Of a stretch of DNA of 43,966 bases, positions 9,661 through 17,384 are shown one piece after another. The DNA lies in contig NZ_JASHJX010000039.1 of NCBI RefSeq assembly GCF_030732985.1, forward strand, positions 1-43,966, read 5' to 3'. The position numbers were made by a program, and so were the translations under genes. Every line of letters starts with the position of its first letter. Position 1 is the first letter of the stretch. Source of the stretch: Nioella sp. MMSF_3534 (GTDB lineage: Bacteria; Pseudomonadota; Alphaproteobacteria; Rhodobacterales; Rhodobacteraceae). The notes below the pieces were generated by a model, which made no database searches, was not told where the DNA came from, and was given only the letters and a program-made list of their open reading frames with translations.

Positions 9661-9695
9661 CCGTCCCGGCCATGGATGGGGGCTGGCCGGGACGG
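9661..9695 (-). terminator. 11-bp perfect hairpin after the fasciclin gene
   Basis: CCGTCCCGGCC (9661-9671) pairs perfectly with GGCCGGGACGG (9685-9695) across a 13-nt loop. It lies 11 nt past the stop of the minus-strand fasciclin gene, followed on that strand by the weakly T-rich TCCTCT. A transcript-end role for the fasciclin gene is likely. It also lies about 170 nt past the convergent BaiN-type gene. Confidence 0.5.
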
Positions 9696-9706
9696 GACGT
9701 GACCTG

Positions 9707-10276
9707 TCAGGCGCCGGGCAACAGCACCGTGTCGATCACGTGGATCACTCCGTTCGACTGCACCACATCGGCCACGGTCACCGTTGCGGTGCGGTTTTGC
9801 TGGTCGGTCAGGGTGATCATGCCGTCCTGCATCCGCGCGGTCAGAACGCAGCCGCCCACGGTCTGCACGTCATGCGCGCCGCTGTCATCGGCGATCATGC
9901 CCATGATGGCATCGGACAGGGCATTGGTCGCGACCACGTGGCAGGTCAGGATTTCGCGCAGACGTCCCATGTTCTGGGGCTCCAGCAGCGCTTCGACCGA
10001 TCCGGCGGGCAGGGCTGCGAAGGCGTCATTGGTCGGGGCGAAGACGGTGAAGGGGCCGTCGCCTGCCAGCGTATCGACAAGGCCCGCATGCTGCACAGCA
10101 GCCACGAGGGTGGTGTGATCGGCGGAATTCACCGCGTTTTCCACGATATTCATCGTGGGGAACATCGCCGCGCCGCCGACCATCGGATTGCCGGTGGACG
10201 CATGGGATTCGGCGAGTGCGGCGCCCGAGGTCAGGCCGAGGGCCAGGAGGGCGGCGGTCAGGGTCTTGGGGGTCAT
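9707..10276 (-). CDS. exported fasciclin-domain protein
   Basis: A 189-residue secreted protein with a signal peptide (MTPKTLTAALLALGLTSGAALA) and one fasciclin (FAS1) domain. The two FAS1 hallmarks are present: TVFAPTNDAFAALP near residues 81-94 and the C-terminal NGVIHVIDTVLLP near 175-187. FAS1 domains mediate adhesion or surface association. Start ATG 10276 has AGAGGAG upstream. It lies 125 nt behind the ECF sigma/anti-sigma pair on the same strand. The same three-part association (SigK, RskA and the fasciclin proteins MPT70/MPT83) is known in mycobacteria, so it is a probable target of the local sigma factor. Confidence 0.92.
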   Translation of the reverse strand: MTPKTLTAALLALGLTSGAALAESHASTGNPMVGGAAMFPTMNIVENAVNSADHTTLVAAVQHAGLVDTLAGDGPFTVFAPTNDAFAALPAGSVEALLEPQNMGRLREILTCHVVATNALSDAIMGMIADDSGAHDVQTVGGCVLTARMQDGMITLTDQQNRTATVTVADVVQSNGVIHVIDTVLLPGA

Positions 10277-10331
10277 GTGGTGGTCTCCTCTGATGTTGGA
10301 CACGTCCGTTCCGGGACGCTCATCAGAAACC

Positions 10332-10356
10332 ACGAGACAGCGGGTCATTAAGTTTC
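10332..10356 (-). promoter_or_regulatory. candidate ECF-type promoter for the fasciclin gene
   Basis: On the minus strand GAAAC (10356-10352) is followed after 17 nt by CGT (10334-10332), the loose AAC-N16/17-CGT shape of ECF promoters. Transcription would start about 45-50 nt before the fasciclin ATG. A matching pair was not found in front of the sigma gene, so this is a weak call. Confidence 0.2.
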
Positions 10357-10382
10357 ACAGCGTGGCCAAAAAAAGCTGAAAG

Positions 10383-10397
10383 AGGGCTCAAGGCCCT
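10383..10397 (-). terminator. short hairpin with downstream T-rich run between anti-sigma and fasciclin genes
   Basis: On the minus strand AGGGC-cttga-GCCCT is followed by TCTTTCAGC and then seven T residues. The stem is only 5 bp and overlaps nothing coding. It could attenuate read-through from the sigma/anti-sigma transcript into the fasciclin gene. Confidence 0.35.
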
Positions 10398-10401
10398 GAA
10401 A

Positions 10402-11100
10402 TCAAGCCTGAATTTCCTCGATCACGCCAATGGCCAGGACGTCCCCCGTGGGCGCGCCGGTCGGCGATCCGCCGGGCGGTTCATCCGATACGGCCAGCAC
10501 AGCCCCGGCAAACAGAGCGCGCAGGGGTTCCGGCACGGCGACTTGCGTTTCGGCCTCTGCCGACAGCAGGCCAAGCGAGACCGGGGCCGCGTCGCCCGCG
10601 ATCAGCCAAAGCTCCTGCGCGCGGCCATCGGCCACGGAACCGGATTGGCGGCTGACGCGAAGCTGTCCGCTGTCGAGATCGAGCGCCGCGGCCAGTTGCA
10701 GACTGCCGTCCTCGGCGGCGATGATCGCGGTGAAGTCCGGCTCGTCACGGCTGCCCGGACCGCCGGTAAAGACCAGCACCGCCACCGCGACCAATCCCGC
10801 CATGGCCAAGGCCGCGGCCCCGCGCCAAAGCCCCGACCATTGCCAGCGCGAGCGGGCGTCATCGCGGAAGAGATGGGTCACCAGACGTGCCTCGACCGAT
10901 GCGGGCGGTGTCACCGGCGCGACTTCCTGCTCGGCCATGGTTGCGAAACGCCGTTCCCACGCAAGGACTTCGGCGCGCAACGCGGGCTCCGACGCCAGCC
11001 GGGCCCGCATCTCGCGCGCTTCCGCATCCGGCAGCAGTCCAAGGACGTATTCCGCCGCCTTGCCGCTGTCGTCAGGGGATATGGTTGGCCGGTCGCTCAT
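10402..11100 (-). CDS. RskA-type anti-sigma factor
   Basis: A 232-residue single-pass membrane anti-sigma factor. The N-terminal cytosolic part (1-90) has the AAEYVLGLLPDAEA stretch typical of RskA/ChrR-like anti-sigma domains. One transmembrane helix follows (about 95-115, AAALAMAGLVAVAVLVF). The periplasmic RskA C-terminal domain contains the family's AQELWLIAGDAAPVSLGLL region (about 160-180). The ATG at 11100 overlaps the sigma stop as ATGA. An upstream TTG at 11112 is less likely. The classical zinc-binding HXXXCXXC motif of ZAS anti-sigma factors is absent, as in RskA. It presumably holds the partner sigma factor until cleaved or altered by an envelope signal. Confidence 0.88.
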   Translation of the reverse strand: MSDRPTISPDDSGKAAEYVLGLLPDAEAREMRARLASEPALRAEVLAWERRFATMAEQEVAPVTPPASVEARLVTHLFRDDARSRWQWSGLWRGAAALAMAGLVAVAVLVFTGGPGSRDEPDFTAIIAAEDGSLQLAAALDLDSGQLRVSRQSGSVADGRAQELWLIAGDAAPVSLGLLSAEAETQVAVPEPLRALFAGAVLAVSDEPPGGSPTGAPTGDVLAIGVIEEIQA

Positions 11101-11639
11101 CGGCTGAGACAATCCTTCAGGGTTAGCAGGCTGCGGCGCAGCCAGGTTCGCATGGTGTTCAGCGGCACGTCAAAGCGCGCCGCCAGATCGGCATAGGTTT
11201 CGCCCTCCAGATAGGCGCCCCGCACCGCCGCCGCGCGGGATTGGTCCAGTTCTCCCAGGCAATCGGCGATGCGCCGCGCCTCTCCGGCCGCAATGGCCTG
11301 CGCCTCGGGGCCGGGGGCGGGATCGGCCACGACCAGATCGGGCTCTGCCGTATCCCCGCCGCCTTTCCGGGCGCGCAGCCGGTCGATGGCATGGTTGCGC
11401 GCAATGGTGATCAGCCAGGTCATCGGGCTGTGACCCGTGACCTTGTAGCGGTCTGCGCGGTTCCAGATCTTGATGAACACCTCTTGCAAGGCATCCTCGG
11501 CCTCGGCCCGGTCGTTCAAGACACGCAGGCAGATGCCAAAAAGTTTCGCGGAGGTCGCGGAAAAAAGCGCGCGGAAGGCCGCCCTGTCCCTGAGGACAAT
11601 GCGGGCCAGCAGGTCTTCCAGATCGGTCTGCGCGCTCAT
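11097..11639 (-). CDS. ECF-family RNA polymerase sigma factor (SigK-like)
   Basis: A 180-residue ECF sigma factor. Region 2 lies at about 20-90, with the core-binding and -10 recognition segment DALQEVFIKIWNRADRY followed by WLITIARNHAIDRLR. Region 4 lies at about 125-178, with the helix-turn-helix ETYADLAARFDVPLNTMRTW. The two are joined by a short acidic linker. It overlaps the anti-sigma gene by 4 nt, so the two are made in step. The pairing with an RskA-type anti-sigma factor and a fasciclin gene places it near the SigK/ECF19-type group; that subgroup assignment is an inference. It is divergent from cobS across 144 nt. Confidence 0.92.
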   Translation of the reverse strand: MSAQTDLEDLLARIVLRDRAAFRALFSATSAKLFGICLRVLNDRAEAEDALQEVFIKIWNRADRYKVTGHSPMTWLITIARNHAIDRLRARKGGGDTAEPDLVVADPAPGPEAQAIAAGEARRIADCLGELDQSRAAAVRGAYLEGETYADLAARFDVPLNTMRTWLRRSLLTLKDCLSR

Positions 11640-11783
11640 CCTTTTTCAGTTAGCGCGTTTCCCTGAAGCAGCAATGAAAAAATCGCGCCGCCGCGGCACG
11701 GGGTCTGGGGCCTTGCAGCCCCCCGGAATATCGTGCAACACCAAGCGGCGGAGCCGAAGATACAGCGAGAAGGCACAAGAGCG

Positions 11784-12755
11784 ATGGACAAGATTGTCAA
11801 ACCCACCGAAGAAATCTCTGTCCGCGATGTGTTCGGCATCGACAGTGACATGAAGGTCAAGGGATTCGAGGAACGCGGCGACCGCGTGCCGGAAATCGAC
11901 CCCACCTACAAGTTCGACCCCGACACGACGCTGGCGATTCTCGCAGGTTTCAGCCACAACCGCCGCGTGATGATCCAGGGCTATCACGGCACCGGGAAAT
12001 CCACCCATATCGAACAGGTCGCCGCCCGCCTGAACTGGCCCGCCGTCCGCGTGAACCTCGACAGCCATATCAGCCGGATCGACCTGATCGGCAAGGACGC
12101 GATCAAACTGCGCGACGGCAAGCAGGTGACCGAGTTTCACGAGGGCATCCTGCCCTGGGCGCTGCGCAATCCCGTGGCCATCGTCTTCGACGAATATGAT
12201 GCGGGCCGCGCCGATGTGATGTTCGTGATCCAGCGGGTTCTGGAACATGACGGCAAGCTGACGCTGCTGGACCAGAACGAGATCATCACGCCGAACCCCT
12301 ATTTCCGCCTGTTCGCCACCGCCAACACCGTGGGTCTGGGCGACACGACCGGCCTCTACCACGGCACGCAGCAGATCAACCAGGCGCAGATGGACCGCTG
12401 GAGCCTCGTGGCGACGCTGAACTACCTGAGCCACGACGCGGAAACGGCGATCGTCCTGTCTAAAAGCCCCCATTACAACACCGCCGCCGGGCGTCAGACC
12501 ATCAGCCAGATGGTGACGGTCGCGGACCTGACCCGGACCGCTTTCATGAATGGTGAGCTGTCCACCGTGATGAGCCCCCGGACCGTGATCAACTGGGCCC
12601 AGAACGCCGAGATCTTCCGCTCGGTCGGTTACGCCTTCCGCCTGAGCTTCCTCAACAAATGCGATGAGCTGGAGCGCCAGACCGTGGCGGAATTCTACCA
12701 GCGCTGCTTTGACGAGGAACTGCCGGAGAGTGCGGCCAGCATGAGCCTCGGCTGA
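11784..12755 (+). CDS. cobS: aerobic cobaltochelatase subunit CobS
   Basis: A 323-residue AAA+ ATPase subunit of the CobNST chelatase. It hydrolyses ATP to drive Co2+ insertion into hydrogenobyrinic acid a,c-diamide together with CobT and CobN. Walker A is GYHGTGKST (66-74), Walker B is AIVFDEYD (about 132-139), and a sensor-1-like [12 protein letters not shown] lies near 190. The start [17 protein letters not shown] matches the family N-terminus. A 17-codon longer frame from 11733 is not used. It is monocistronic on the plus strand, with a strong terminator 20-50 nt after the stop. cobN is not in this window. Confidence 0.96.
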   Translation: MDKIVKPTEEISVRDVFGIDSDMKVKGFEERGDRVPEIDPTYKFDPDTTLAILAGFSHNRRVMIQGYHGTGKSTHIEQVAARLNWPAVRVNLDSHISRIDLIGKDAIKLRDGKQVTEFHEGILPWALRNPVAIVFDEYDAGRADVMFVIQRVLEHDGKLTLLDQNEIITPNPYFRLFATANTVGLGDTTGLYHGTQQINQAQMDRWSLVATLNYLSHDAETAIVLSKSPHYNTAAGRQTISQMVTVADLTRTAFMNGELSTVMSPRTVINWAQNAEIFRSVGYAFRLSFLNKCDELERQTVAEFYQRCFDEELPESAASMSLG

Positions 12756-12775
12756 CAAGCCCCTGACATGACATG

Positions 12776-12805
12776 AAAAAGGCGGCCCCGGTGGCCGCCC
12801 TTTTT
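12776..12805. terminator. bidirectional intrinsic terminator between cobS and the J-domain gene
   Basis: Five A residues, a perfect 7-bp stem GGCGGCC / GGCCGCC (12781-12787 and 12793-12799) with a CCGGT loop, then C and five T residues. The flanking A and T runs let it work on both strands, ending cobS (+) and the converging J-domain gene (-). Confidence 0.9.
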
Positions 12806-12827
12806 GTATCTGAAGGCTGAGCGCCGC

Positions 12828-13454
12828 TTACTTGAAGTTGCGGCTTTCCTTGATCTGGTCCCAGGCCCAGACCACCTCTTGCAGCTGTTCTTCCTGGCTG
12901 CGGTCGCCGCCGTTCATATCGGGGTGCAGCACCTTGATCAGCGCCTTGTAGGACTTGCGCACCTCGGCCTTGGTCCAGTGATCCTTGGCCTCCAGGATTT
13001 CGATGGCGCGGCGTTCGGTGGGGGGCAGACGGCGGCTGCCGGTAATGGATTTGCCGGGATTGCGGGTGGCGTTGCCGCCCAGAACCTGGTGCGGATCATC
13101 GACACCAAGCCGCGACCAGGCGCGTTCCTCCACCGATTTCTTGAAGCTTTTCGTGGGCCGGTCCCAGACCCGGTCGCGTTCCATCTGGGCTTCCATTTCG
13201 GCCTCGGTCGTGCCTTCGAAGAAGTTCCATTTCAGGTTGTATTCGCGCACGTGATCCTTGCAGAACCACAGGTAATCATCCAGCACGTCGGGCGATTTCG
13301 GCGCGCGGTATTGGCCCGGTTCTTCGCAGCCGTCATGCTGGCAGACGCGCTGAGATGTCTCGAACGCACCGGACATGCCACGCCGTCCGCCCCTGCGTTT
13401 CTTCTTGTCGGTGGAGACGCGCAGATCGAAATTGAATGGATCTTTGTCGGCCAT
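12828..13454 (-). CDS. J-domain (DnaJ-like) protein with N-terminal Cys cluster
   Basis: A 208-residue cytosolic protein. The C-terminal J domain (about 145-205) carries the HPD tripeptide within KVLHPDMNGGD, so it can stimulate an Hsp70 (DnaK). Upstream, about residues 38-75, a CQHDGC stretch and a later CKDH form a C-x4-C...CxxH pattern that could bind zinc. The J domain being C-terminal rather than N-terminal separates it from classical DnaJ. The ATG at 13454 gives the family's usual start MADKDPFNFDLRVS; a frame reaching 13655 would overlap bolA. It is divergent from bolA and converges on cobS, an arrangement seen in related alphaproteobacteria. Confidence 0.9.
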   Translation of the reverse strand: MADKDPFNFDLRVSTDKKKRRGGRRGMSGAFETSQRVCQHDGCEEPGQYRAPKSPDVLDDYLWFCKDHVREYNLKWNFFEGTTEAEMEAQMERDRVWDRPTKSFKKSVEERAWSRLGVDDPHQVLGGNATRNPGKSITGSRRLPPTERRAIEILEAKDHWTKAEVRKSYKALIKVLHPDMNGGDRSQEEQLQEVVWAWDQIKESRNFK

Positions 13455-13529
13455 TGGACACACCTTCTCGACTCGGAACAGGCAGTCTAAGGTTTTTCGC
13501 AGGGGATTGAAGGGGGAGAGACCAGAAAA

Positions 13530-13787
13530 ATGACGCGATCGGAGAAAATCCGCGACCGGCTGGCACGTGCCTTTGCGCCGCGCCATCTGGAGGTGATCGA
13601 CGAGAGCGAGAGCCATCGCGGACATGCGGGATATCAGGACGGCGGCGAGAGCCATTTTCGCGTGGTGATCGGTGCGGATGCGCTACAGCCGCTGTCCCGG
13701 ATTGCCCGCCATCGCGCGATTCACAACGCGCTTGGCAAGGATTTGCTGAATGAAATCCACGCCTTGGCGCTGGTCATCCGGGTCTGA
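13530..13787 (+). CDS. bolA: BolA family protein
   Basis: An 85-residue BolA-fold protein. It shows the SHFRVVIGADAL strand, the QPLSRIARHRAIHNAL helix and the C-terminal IHALALVI strand typical of the family. The conserved His in the RHRAIH segment is the usual iron-sulfur ligand when BolA pairs with a monothiol glutaredoxin. Its role is in iron-sulfur trafficking or stress-linked regulation. It is divergent from the J-domain gene, with 75 nt between the starts. A purine-rich GGGGGAGAGACCAG precedes the ATG. Its stop lies 2 nt from that of the converging DUF4177 gene. Confidence 0.92.
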   Translation: MTRSEKIRDRLARAFAPRHLEVIDESESHRGHAGYQDGGESHFRVVIGADALQPLSRIARHRAIHNALGKDLLNEIHALALVIRV

Positions 13788-13789
13788 CC

Positions 13790-14200
13790 CTATTCGGCCG
13801 CCGCCTCGCGCCGGGGCTGTTCTTCGTTGTCGGTTTCGTCGTCGGACAGGGCTGTTTCTTGCGTGTCCACATGCTCCGGGTCCGCGGTGTCCTGCTCGGG
13901 CGCGGCAAGGGCCAGCGGCTCTTCAGCCTCTTCGAGGGCCGGGGAAGCGGGATCTTCTCTGGCCTCTTCCAGCACCCGGCGGAAGACCAGCATGTTGTGG
14001 TAAACGGTCTGTTTGGACGCGAGGCCGGAGCGTTCCTCGGTGGGCAGAATATCGGCGCGGACATAGTCCCAGCCTTCTGCCCCAAGCTCGTTCATCACCG
14101 TTGACAGTGCCAGCGCGAAGCGGTCTTCGGCGCGTTTCACGCCCTTGGCCTTGAGGCCCCGGTTGGGGGCCGGAACCACCTTGTACTCAAATCTGGTCAT
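13790..14200 (-). CDS. DUF4177 domain-containing protein
   Basis: A 136-residue protein with an N-terminal DUF4177 domain (1-75). It begins MTRFEYKVVPAP, with the family's ELGAEGWDYV core near 38-47. The C-terminal 60 residues are acidic, low in complexity and probably disordered (many Glu, Asp, Ala and Pro). No enzymatic role is known for DUF4177. It is convergent with bolA. Its upstream region (14201-14443) is shared with the DUF4087 gene on the other strand. Confidence 0.8.
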   Translation of the reverse strand: MTRFEYKVVPAPNRGLKAKGVKRAEDRFALALSTVMNELGAEGWDYVRADILPTEERSGLASKQTVYHNMLVFRRVLEEAREDPASPALEEAEEPLALAAPEQDTADPEHVDTQETALSDDETDNEEQPRREAAAE

Positions 14201-14301
14201 GCTGGACCCTGACCCCTGAAGGCATTTCGGACAAAAGATTAACGGCTAAACCCCCGGCTGTAAAAGGGGCTTTGGCCGGGGCGAAATCGCCCGGCGCCAC
14301 C

Positions 14302-14345
14302 CGTACACCGGGCGTACACCCCCTGTACACCCCCCGTGCATACAA
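14302..14345. repeat. tandem 11-bp repeat (three close copies and one degenerate)
   Basis: Units start at 14302, 14313, 14324 and 14335. The first three are cGTACACC plus three G/C, cGTACACCCCC and tGTACACCCCC. The fourth is degenerate, cGTGCATACAA. Exact 11-nt spacing puts the GTACACC cores on nearly the same DNA face. The array lies in the divergent region between the DUF4177 and DUF4087 genes, about 100 nt before either start. Confidence 0.6.
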
Positions 14346-14443
14346 ACGGGCGCACAGGACCGGACAAGAAACTGATTAAGGGTGCAGATCGGCAGAGGAC
14401 GAGCCCGGTTGATCCCGTCCGGCTGCGCGGGCATTCTGACCTC

Positions 14444-14830
14444 ATGAAACAGTATGCGCTTGCCGTAAGCCTCGCCCTTGTTGCCGTGCCCGCCGCCGCC
14501 GAAACCCGTTGCGGCTGGTTCACCAACCCGACACCCGCGAATGTCTTTCTCGAAGATGCCGATGGGGGCTGGACGCTGTCGGCGCAGGGGCGTGGCGGGG
14601 TGCCGGGGTTCGATGAGGCCTGGGCATCCGAGGGCAGCCCGCAGGAATGGGTGCAGATGCACCCGGCGGGCTATGGTTATGGCTGCGCCTGCGTGGAGGG
14701 GGATTTCGGTCCGGTGGGTAGTCAGGAGGTTCTGGACGTGCGGCGGTATTGGCATCGGCCGCTGGCGGCGTGCAATGGTGATCCGGCGCTGGAGGAGCGG
14801 GATCTGGTGCCGATGTGGGAAGGGGAATAG
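14444..14830 (+). CDS. exported DUF4087 domain-containing protein
   Basis: A 128-residue protein with a signal peptide (MKQYALAVSLALVAVPAAA). The mature part matches DUF4087, with the hallmark TRCGWFTNPTPANVFLED near residues 21-38 and a following Trp-rich DGGWTLSAQG. Four cysteines (CGW, CAC and the AACNGD region) suggest disulfides in the periplasm. The ATG at 14444 is preferred over the frame start at 14336 because the signal peptide begins there. The function of the family is unknown. Confidence 0.82.
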   Translation: MKQYALAVSLALVAVPAAAETRCGWFTNPTPANVFLEDADGGWTLSAQGRGGVPGFDEAWASEGSPQEWVQMHPAGYGYGCACVEGDFGPVGSQEVLDVRRYWHRPLAACNGDPALEERDLVPMWEGE

Positions 14831-14839
14831 GGCGCGGAA

Positions 14840-14858
14840 GGTGGGCAAATTGCCCACC
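14840..14858. terminator. 19-nt palindrome between convergent DUF4087 and gatB genes
   Basis: GGTGGGCAA and its complement TTGCCCACC flank a single A, giving a near-perfect hairpin in the 52-nt gap between two converging stops. No T-run follows on either strand. The likely role is transcript end protection or termination for one or both genes. Confidence 0.45.
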
Positions 14859-14882
14859 CTGCGCAGGATGTGACGGTCGGGC

Positions 14883-16397
14883 TTATTCAGCCAGCTTCTT
14901 CGCCACCAACTCGTTGACCGCCTTGGGGTTGGCCTTGCCGCCGGTGGCTTTCATGACCTGACCGACGAACCAGCCCGCAAGCTTGGGGTTTTCCTTGGCC
15001 TTGGCGACCTGCGCCGGATTGGCGGCGATGATCTCGTCCACCGCGGCCTCGATGGCGCCGGTGTCGGTGACCTGTTTCATGCCGCGCTCTTCCACGATCT
15101 GTTCGGGATCGCCGCCTTCGGTGAAGACGATTTCAAAGAGATCCTTGGCGATCTTGCCGGAGATGGCGTCGGACTTGATGAGCCGGATGATGCCCGCGAG
15201 CTGCGCGGGGCTGACGGGCGAGGCGGTGATGTCGAGATCGTCCTTCTTGAGGCGCCCGAAAAGCTCGTTGATGACCCAGTTGGCGGCGAGCTTGCCGTCG
15301 CCCGCCGCGCCTGCCACGGCCTCGAAATAGGCAGCGTCGGCGGTGTCGGCGGTGAGCACCGAGGCGTCGTAATCCGAGAGGCCGAAATCGGCGATGAAGC
15401 GGGCCTTTTTCTGGTCGGGCAGTTCCGGCAGGCTGGCCGCGATGTCGTCGACCCAGGCCTGTTCGATTTCCAGCGGCAGGAGGTCGGGGTCGGGGAAGTA
15501 GCGGTAATCATGCGCCTCTTCCTTCGACCGCATGGAGCGGGTTTCGTTCTTGTCGGGGTCGTAGAGCCGGGTTTCCTGGGTGACTTCGCCACCGCCCTCG
15601 ACGATTTTGATCTGGCGGCGGGCCTCATACTCGATGGCGGCCTGGATGAAGCGCATGGAGTTCATGTTCTTGATCTCGCAGCGCGTGCCGAGATGGGAGA
15701 AATCGCCGGTTTCGCGGTATTTCTCATACGCCCCCGGCGTGCAGATCGAGACATTCACATCGGCGCGCAGGTTGCCGTTCTGCATATTGCCGTCGCAGGT
15801 GCCGAGATAGCGCAGGATCTGGCGCAGCTTGGTGACATAGGCGGCGGCCTCTTCGGGGCCTCTGATGTCGGGGCGGGAGACGATCTCCATCAACGCGACG
15901 CCGGTGCGGTTGAGATCGACGAAGGACATGGCCGGGTCCATGTCGTGAATGGATTTGCCCGCATCCTGTTCCAGGTGAATACGTTCGATGCGCACCAGCC
16001 GTGCTGTGCCGTCGCCCATTTCGACCAGCACTTCGCCCTCGCCCACAATGGGGTGGTAGAGCTGCGAAATCTGGTAGCCCTGCGGCAGGTCGGGATAGAA
16101 GTAGTTCTTGCGGTCGAAGGCCGAGGTCAGGTGGATTTCGGCCTTGAGCCCCAGCCCGGTGCGCACCGCCTGTGCGACGCAATATTCATTGATCACCGGC
16201 AGCATGCCGGGCATGCCCGCATCCACGAAGGCGACGTTCGAATTGGGTTCCGCCCCGAAGCGGGTGGAGGCACCGGAAAAGAGCTTGGCGTTCGAGGAGA
16301 CCTGGGCATGCACCTCCATCCCGATGACGAGTTCCCAATCCTGTTTCGCGCCGGCGATGGTCTTGGGTTTCGGGGTTTCATAGGTCAGGTCGAGCAT
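14883..16397 (-). CDS. gatB: aspartyl/glutamyl-tRNA(Asn/Gln) amidotransferase subunit B
   Basis: A 504-residue subunit of GatCAB, which converts Glu-tRNA(Gln) and Asp-tRNA(Asn) to the correct amidated tRNAs. GatB carries the kinase/transamidase site. The N-terminal signature is [16 protein letters not shown] (26-41). The cradle-domain motif is [12 protein letters not shown] (about 141-152), followed by [18 protein letters not shown] (159-176). The C-terminal helical tRNA-binding YqeY-like domain occupies about 350-504. Length and start ([14 protein letters not shown]) are standard. No gatC or gatA is adjacent. This gene should be essential if the organism lacks glutaminyl-tRNA synthetase. Confidence 0.97.
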   Translation of the reverse strand: MLDLTYETPKPKTIAGAKQDWELVIGMEVHAQVSSNAKLFSGASTRFGAEPNSNVAFVDAGMPGMLPVINEYCVAQAVRTGLGLKAEIHLTSAFDRKNYFYPDLPQGYQISQLYHPIVGEGEVLVEMGDGTARLVRIERIHLEQDAGKSIHDMDPAMSFVDLNRTGVALMEIVSRPDIRGPEEAAAYVTKLRQILRYLGTCDGNMQNGNLRADVNVSICTPGAYEKYRETGDFSHLGTRCEIKNMNSMRFIQAAIEYEARRQIKIVEGGGEVTQETRLYDPDKNETRSMRSKEEAHDYRYFPDPDLLPLEIEQAWVDDIAASLPELPDQKKARFIADFGLSDYDASVLTADTADAAYFEAVAGAAGDGKLAANWVINELFGRLKKDDLDITASPVSPAQLAGIIRLIKSDAISGKIAKDLFEIVFTEGGDPEQIVEERGMKQVTDTGAIEAAVDEIIAANPAQVAKAKENPKLAGWFVGQVMKATGGKANPKAVNELVAKKLAE

Positions 16398-16735
16398 GGG
16401 GCGGTCTCCGTTTCAACGCATTGGGTTCTAGGGCAGGGGGAAGAGGGGAGCAAGGCCGTTTCGCCGCCTGCCGGCGTCGACCCGCGAGCGGCCCTCCTCA
16501 ACCCCCCGCTAACGCGGGAGGCCTCGTCGGGCCGCGTTGCCACGGGAGATTGGGGAGGGCGGTGATCCGGTTCCGGCGGTGGCCTGGGCGGAGTGGGCGG
16601 AACGCCTCCGGCGGAGGTATTTGGGCCAAGATGAAAGGCAGGATCGGCGGGGCTTTGCCGGATTCGGGCGGGGATGGTTCGGGGGCTTTGCTTTGGTGCT
16701 GAGGAGGCGCAGAGACGGGCGGTCTGAAGCTTTGG
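16398..16735. other. 338-nt gene-free stretch between gatB and a transglycosylase gene
   Basis: The gap between the divergent gatB and lytic transglycosylase-like genes holds no convincing coding frame on either strand. It is GC-rich. Its only recognised content is the hairpin and dispersed motif at 16605-16639. Promoters for both flanking genes presumably lie here but are not clear by eye. Confidence 0.6.
16605..16639 (+). repeat. hairpin plus dispersed intergenic motif, second copy
   Basis: CCTCC-ggc-GGAGG (16605-16617) runs straight into GAGGTATTTGGG and CCAAGATGAAAGGC. The 26 nt at 16614-16639 match the reverse complement of 4724-4749 except at two positions. Here the element lies between two divergent genes (gatB minus, transglycosylase plus), not obviously at a gene end. 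Confidence 0.6.
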
Positions 16736-17329
16736 ATGAGTCTGGCCATGCGGCTGTCTTTCTGTACGCTCGGGTTTGCTGCCCTTGTTCTTCTGTCGGC
16801 TTGTGCCATGTCCGGCCCGGAGCCTGACCGCTTGCCCGTCACGCGCTGGGATCATCGGCCAGAGGCGGAGATGTGGACGCGTGCTTCGCTTGACATGCTG
16901 GAGGGGGACGCGGCGGCGCTGACCTCGGTTACACCGTCGGATGTGGAGGGCTGGTGCCCGGGCTACACAGAGGCGGGCGAGGCCGATCGCGCGGCCTTCT
17001 GGGTGGGGTTCGTCTCGGCCCTGGCGCGCTATGAGAGCACCTGGGAACCCGATGCCATCGGCGGCGGCGGGCGCTGGTTCGGGCTGATGCAGATCTCTCC
17101 CGCCACGGCGCGCTATCGGGGCTGCGAGGCAGGGTCGGGCGCGGCGTTGACCGATGGCGCGGCGAATCTGCGCTGTGCGCTTCGCATCATGGCCGTGACG
17201 GTGCCGCGTGACGGGGTGGTGAGCCAGGGAACGCGCGGTGTGGCCGCCGATTGGGGGCCGATGCGGCAGGATCATGTGCGGGCCGAGATGCGCGACTGGC
17301 TGCATCGGCAGAGCTATTGCCAGGGCTAG
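16736..17329 (+). CDS. putative lytic transglycosylase (SLT-like) lipoprotein
   Basis: A 197-residue exported protein with a lipobox (LLSAC, Cys about residue 23), so probably an envelope lipoprotein. The second half carries a family-23 transglycosylase-like core. YES near residues 100-102 supplies the putative catalytic Glu, then GGGGRWFGLMQISPATARY matches the GLMQIxPxTA signature. Four cysteines (WCPGY, RGC, LRC, SYC) are conserved with the next gene. It is about two thirds identical, without gaps, to the C-terminal 127 residues of its neighbour at 17385. The likely role is peptidoglycan cleavage or remodelling. The start is uncertain because no strong ribosome site precedes 16736; ATG 16748 is an alternative. 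Confidence 0.8.
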   Translation: MSLAMRLSFCTLGFAALVLLSACAMSGPEPDRLPVTRWDHRPEAEMWTRASLDMLEGDAAALTSVTPSDVEGWCPGYTEAGEADRAAFWVGFVSALARYESTWEPDAIGGGGRWFGLMQISPATARYRGCEAGSGAALTDGAANLRCALRIMAVTVPRDGVVSQGTRGVAADWGPMRQDHVRAEMRDWLHRQSYCQG

Positions 17330-17384
17330 GCGCGTGTCTGCCGGGGGTGGGCCGGGGCGCATGGAAGCGGGAAGGATGTGCAAG

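Noticed and set aside
15510-16565. A 351-codon plus-strand frame over gatB
   Set aside because: It is antisense to a standard-length, fully conserved gatB.
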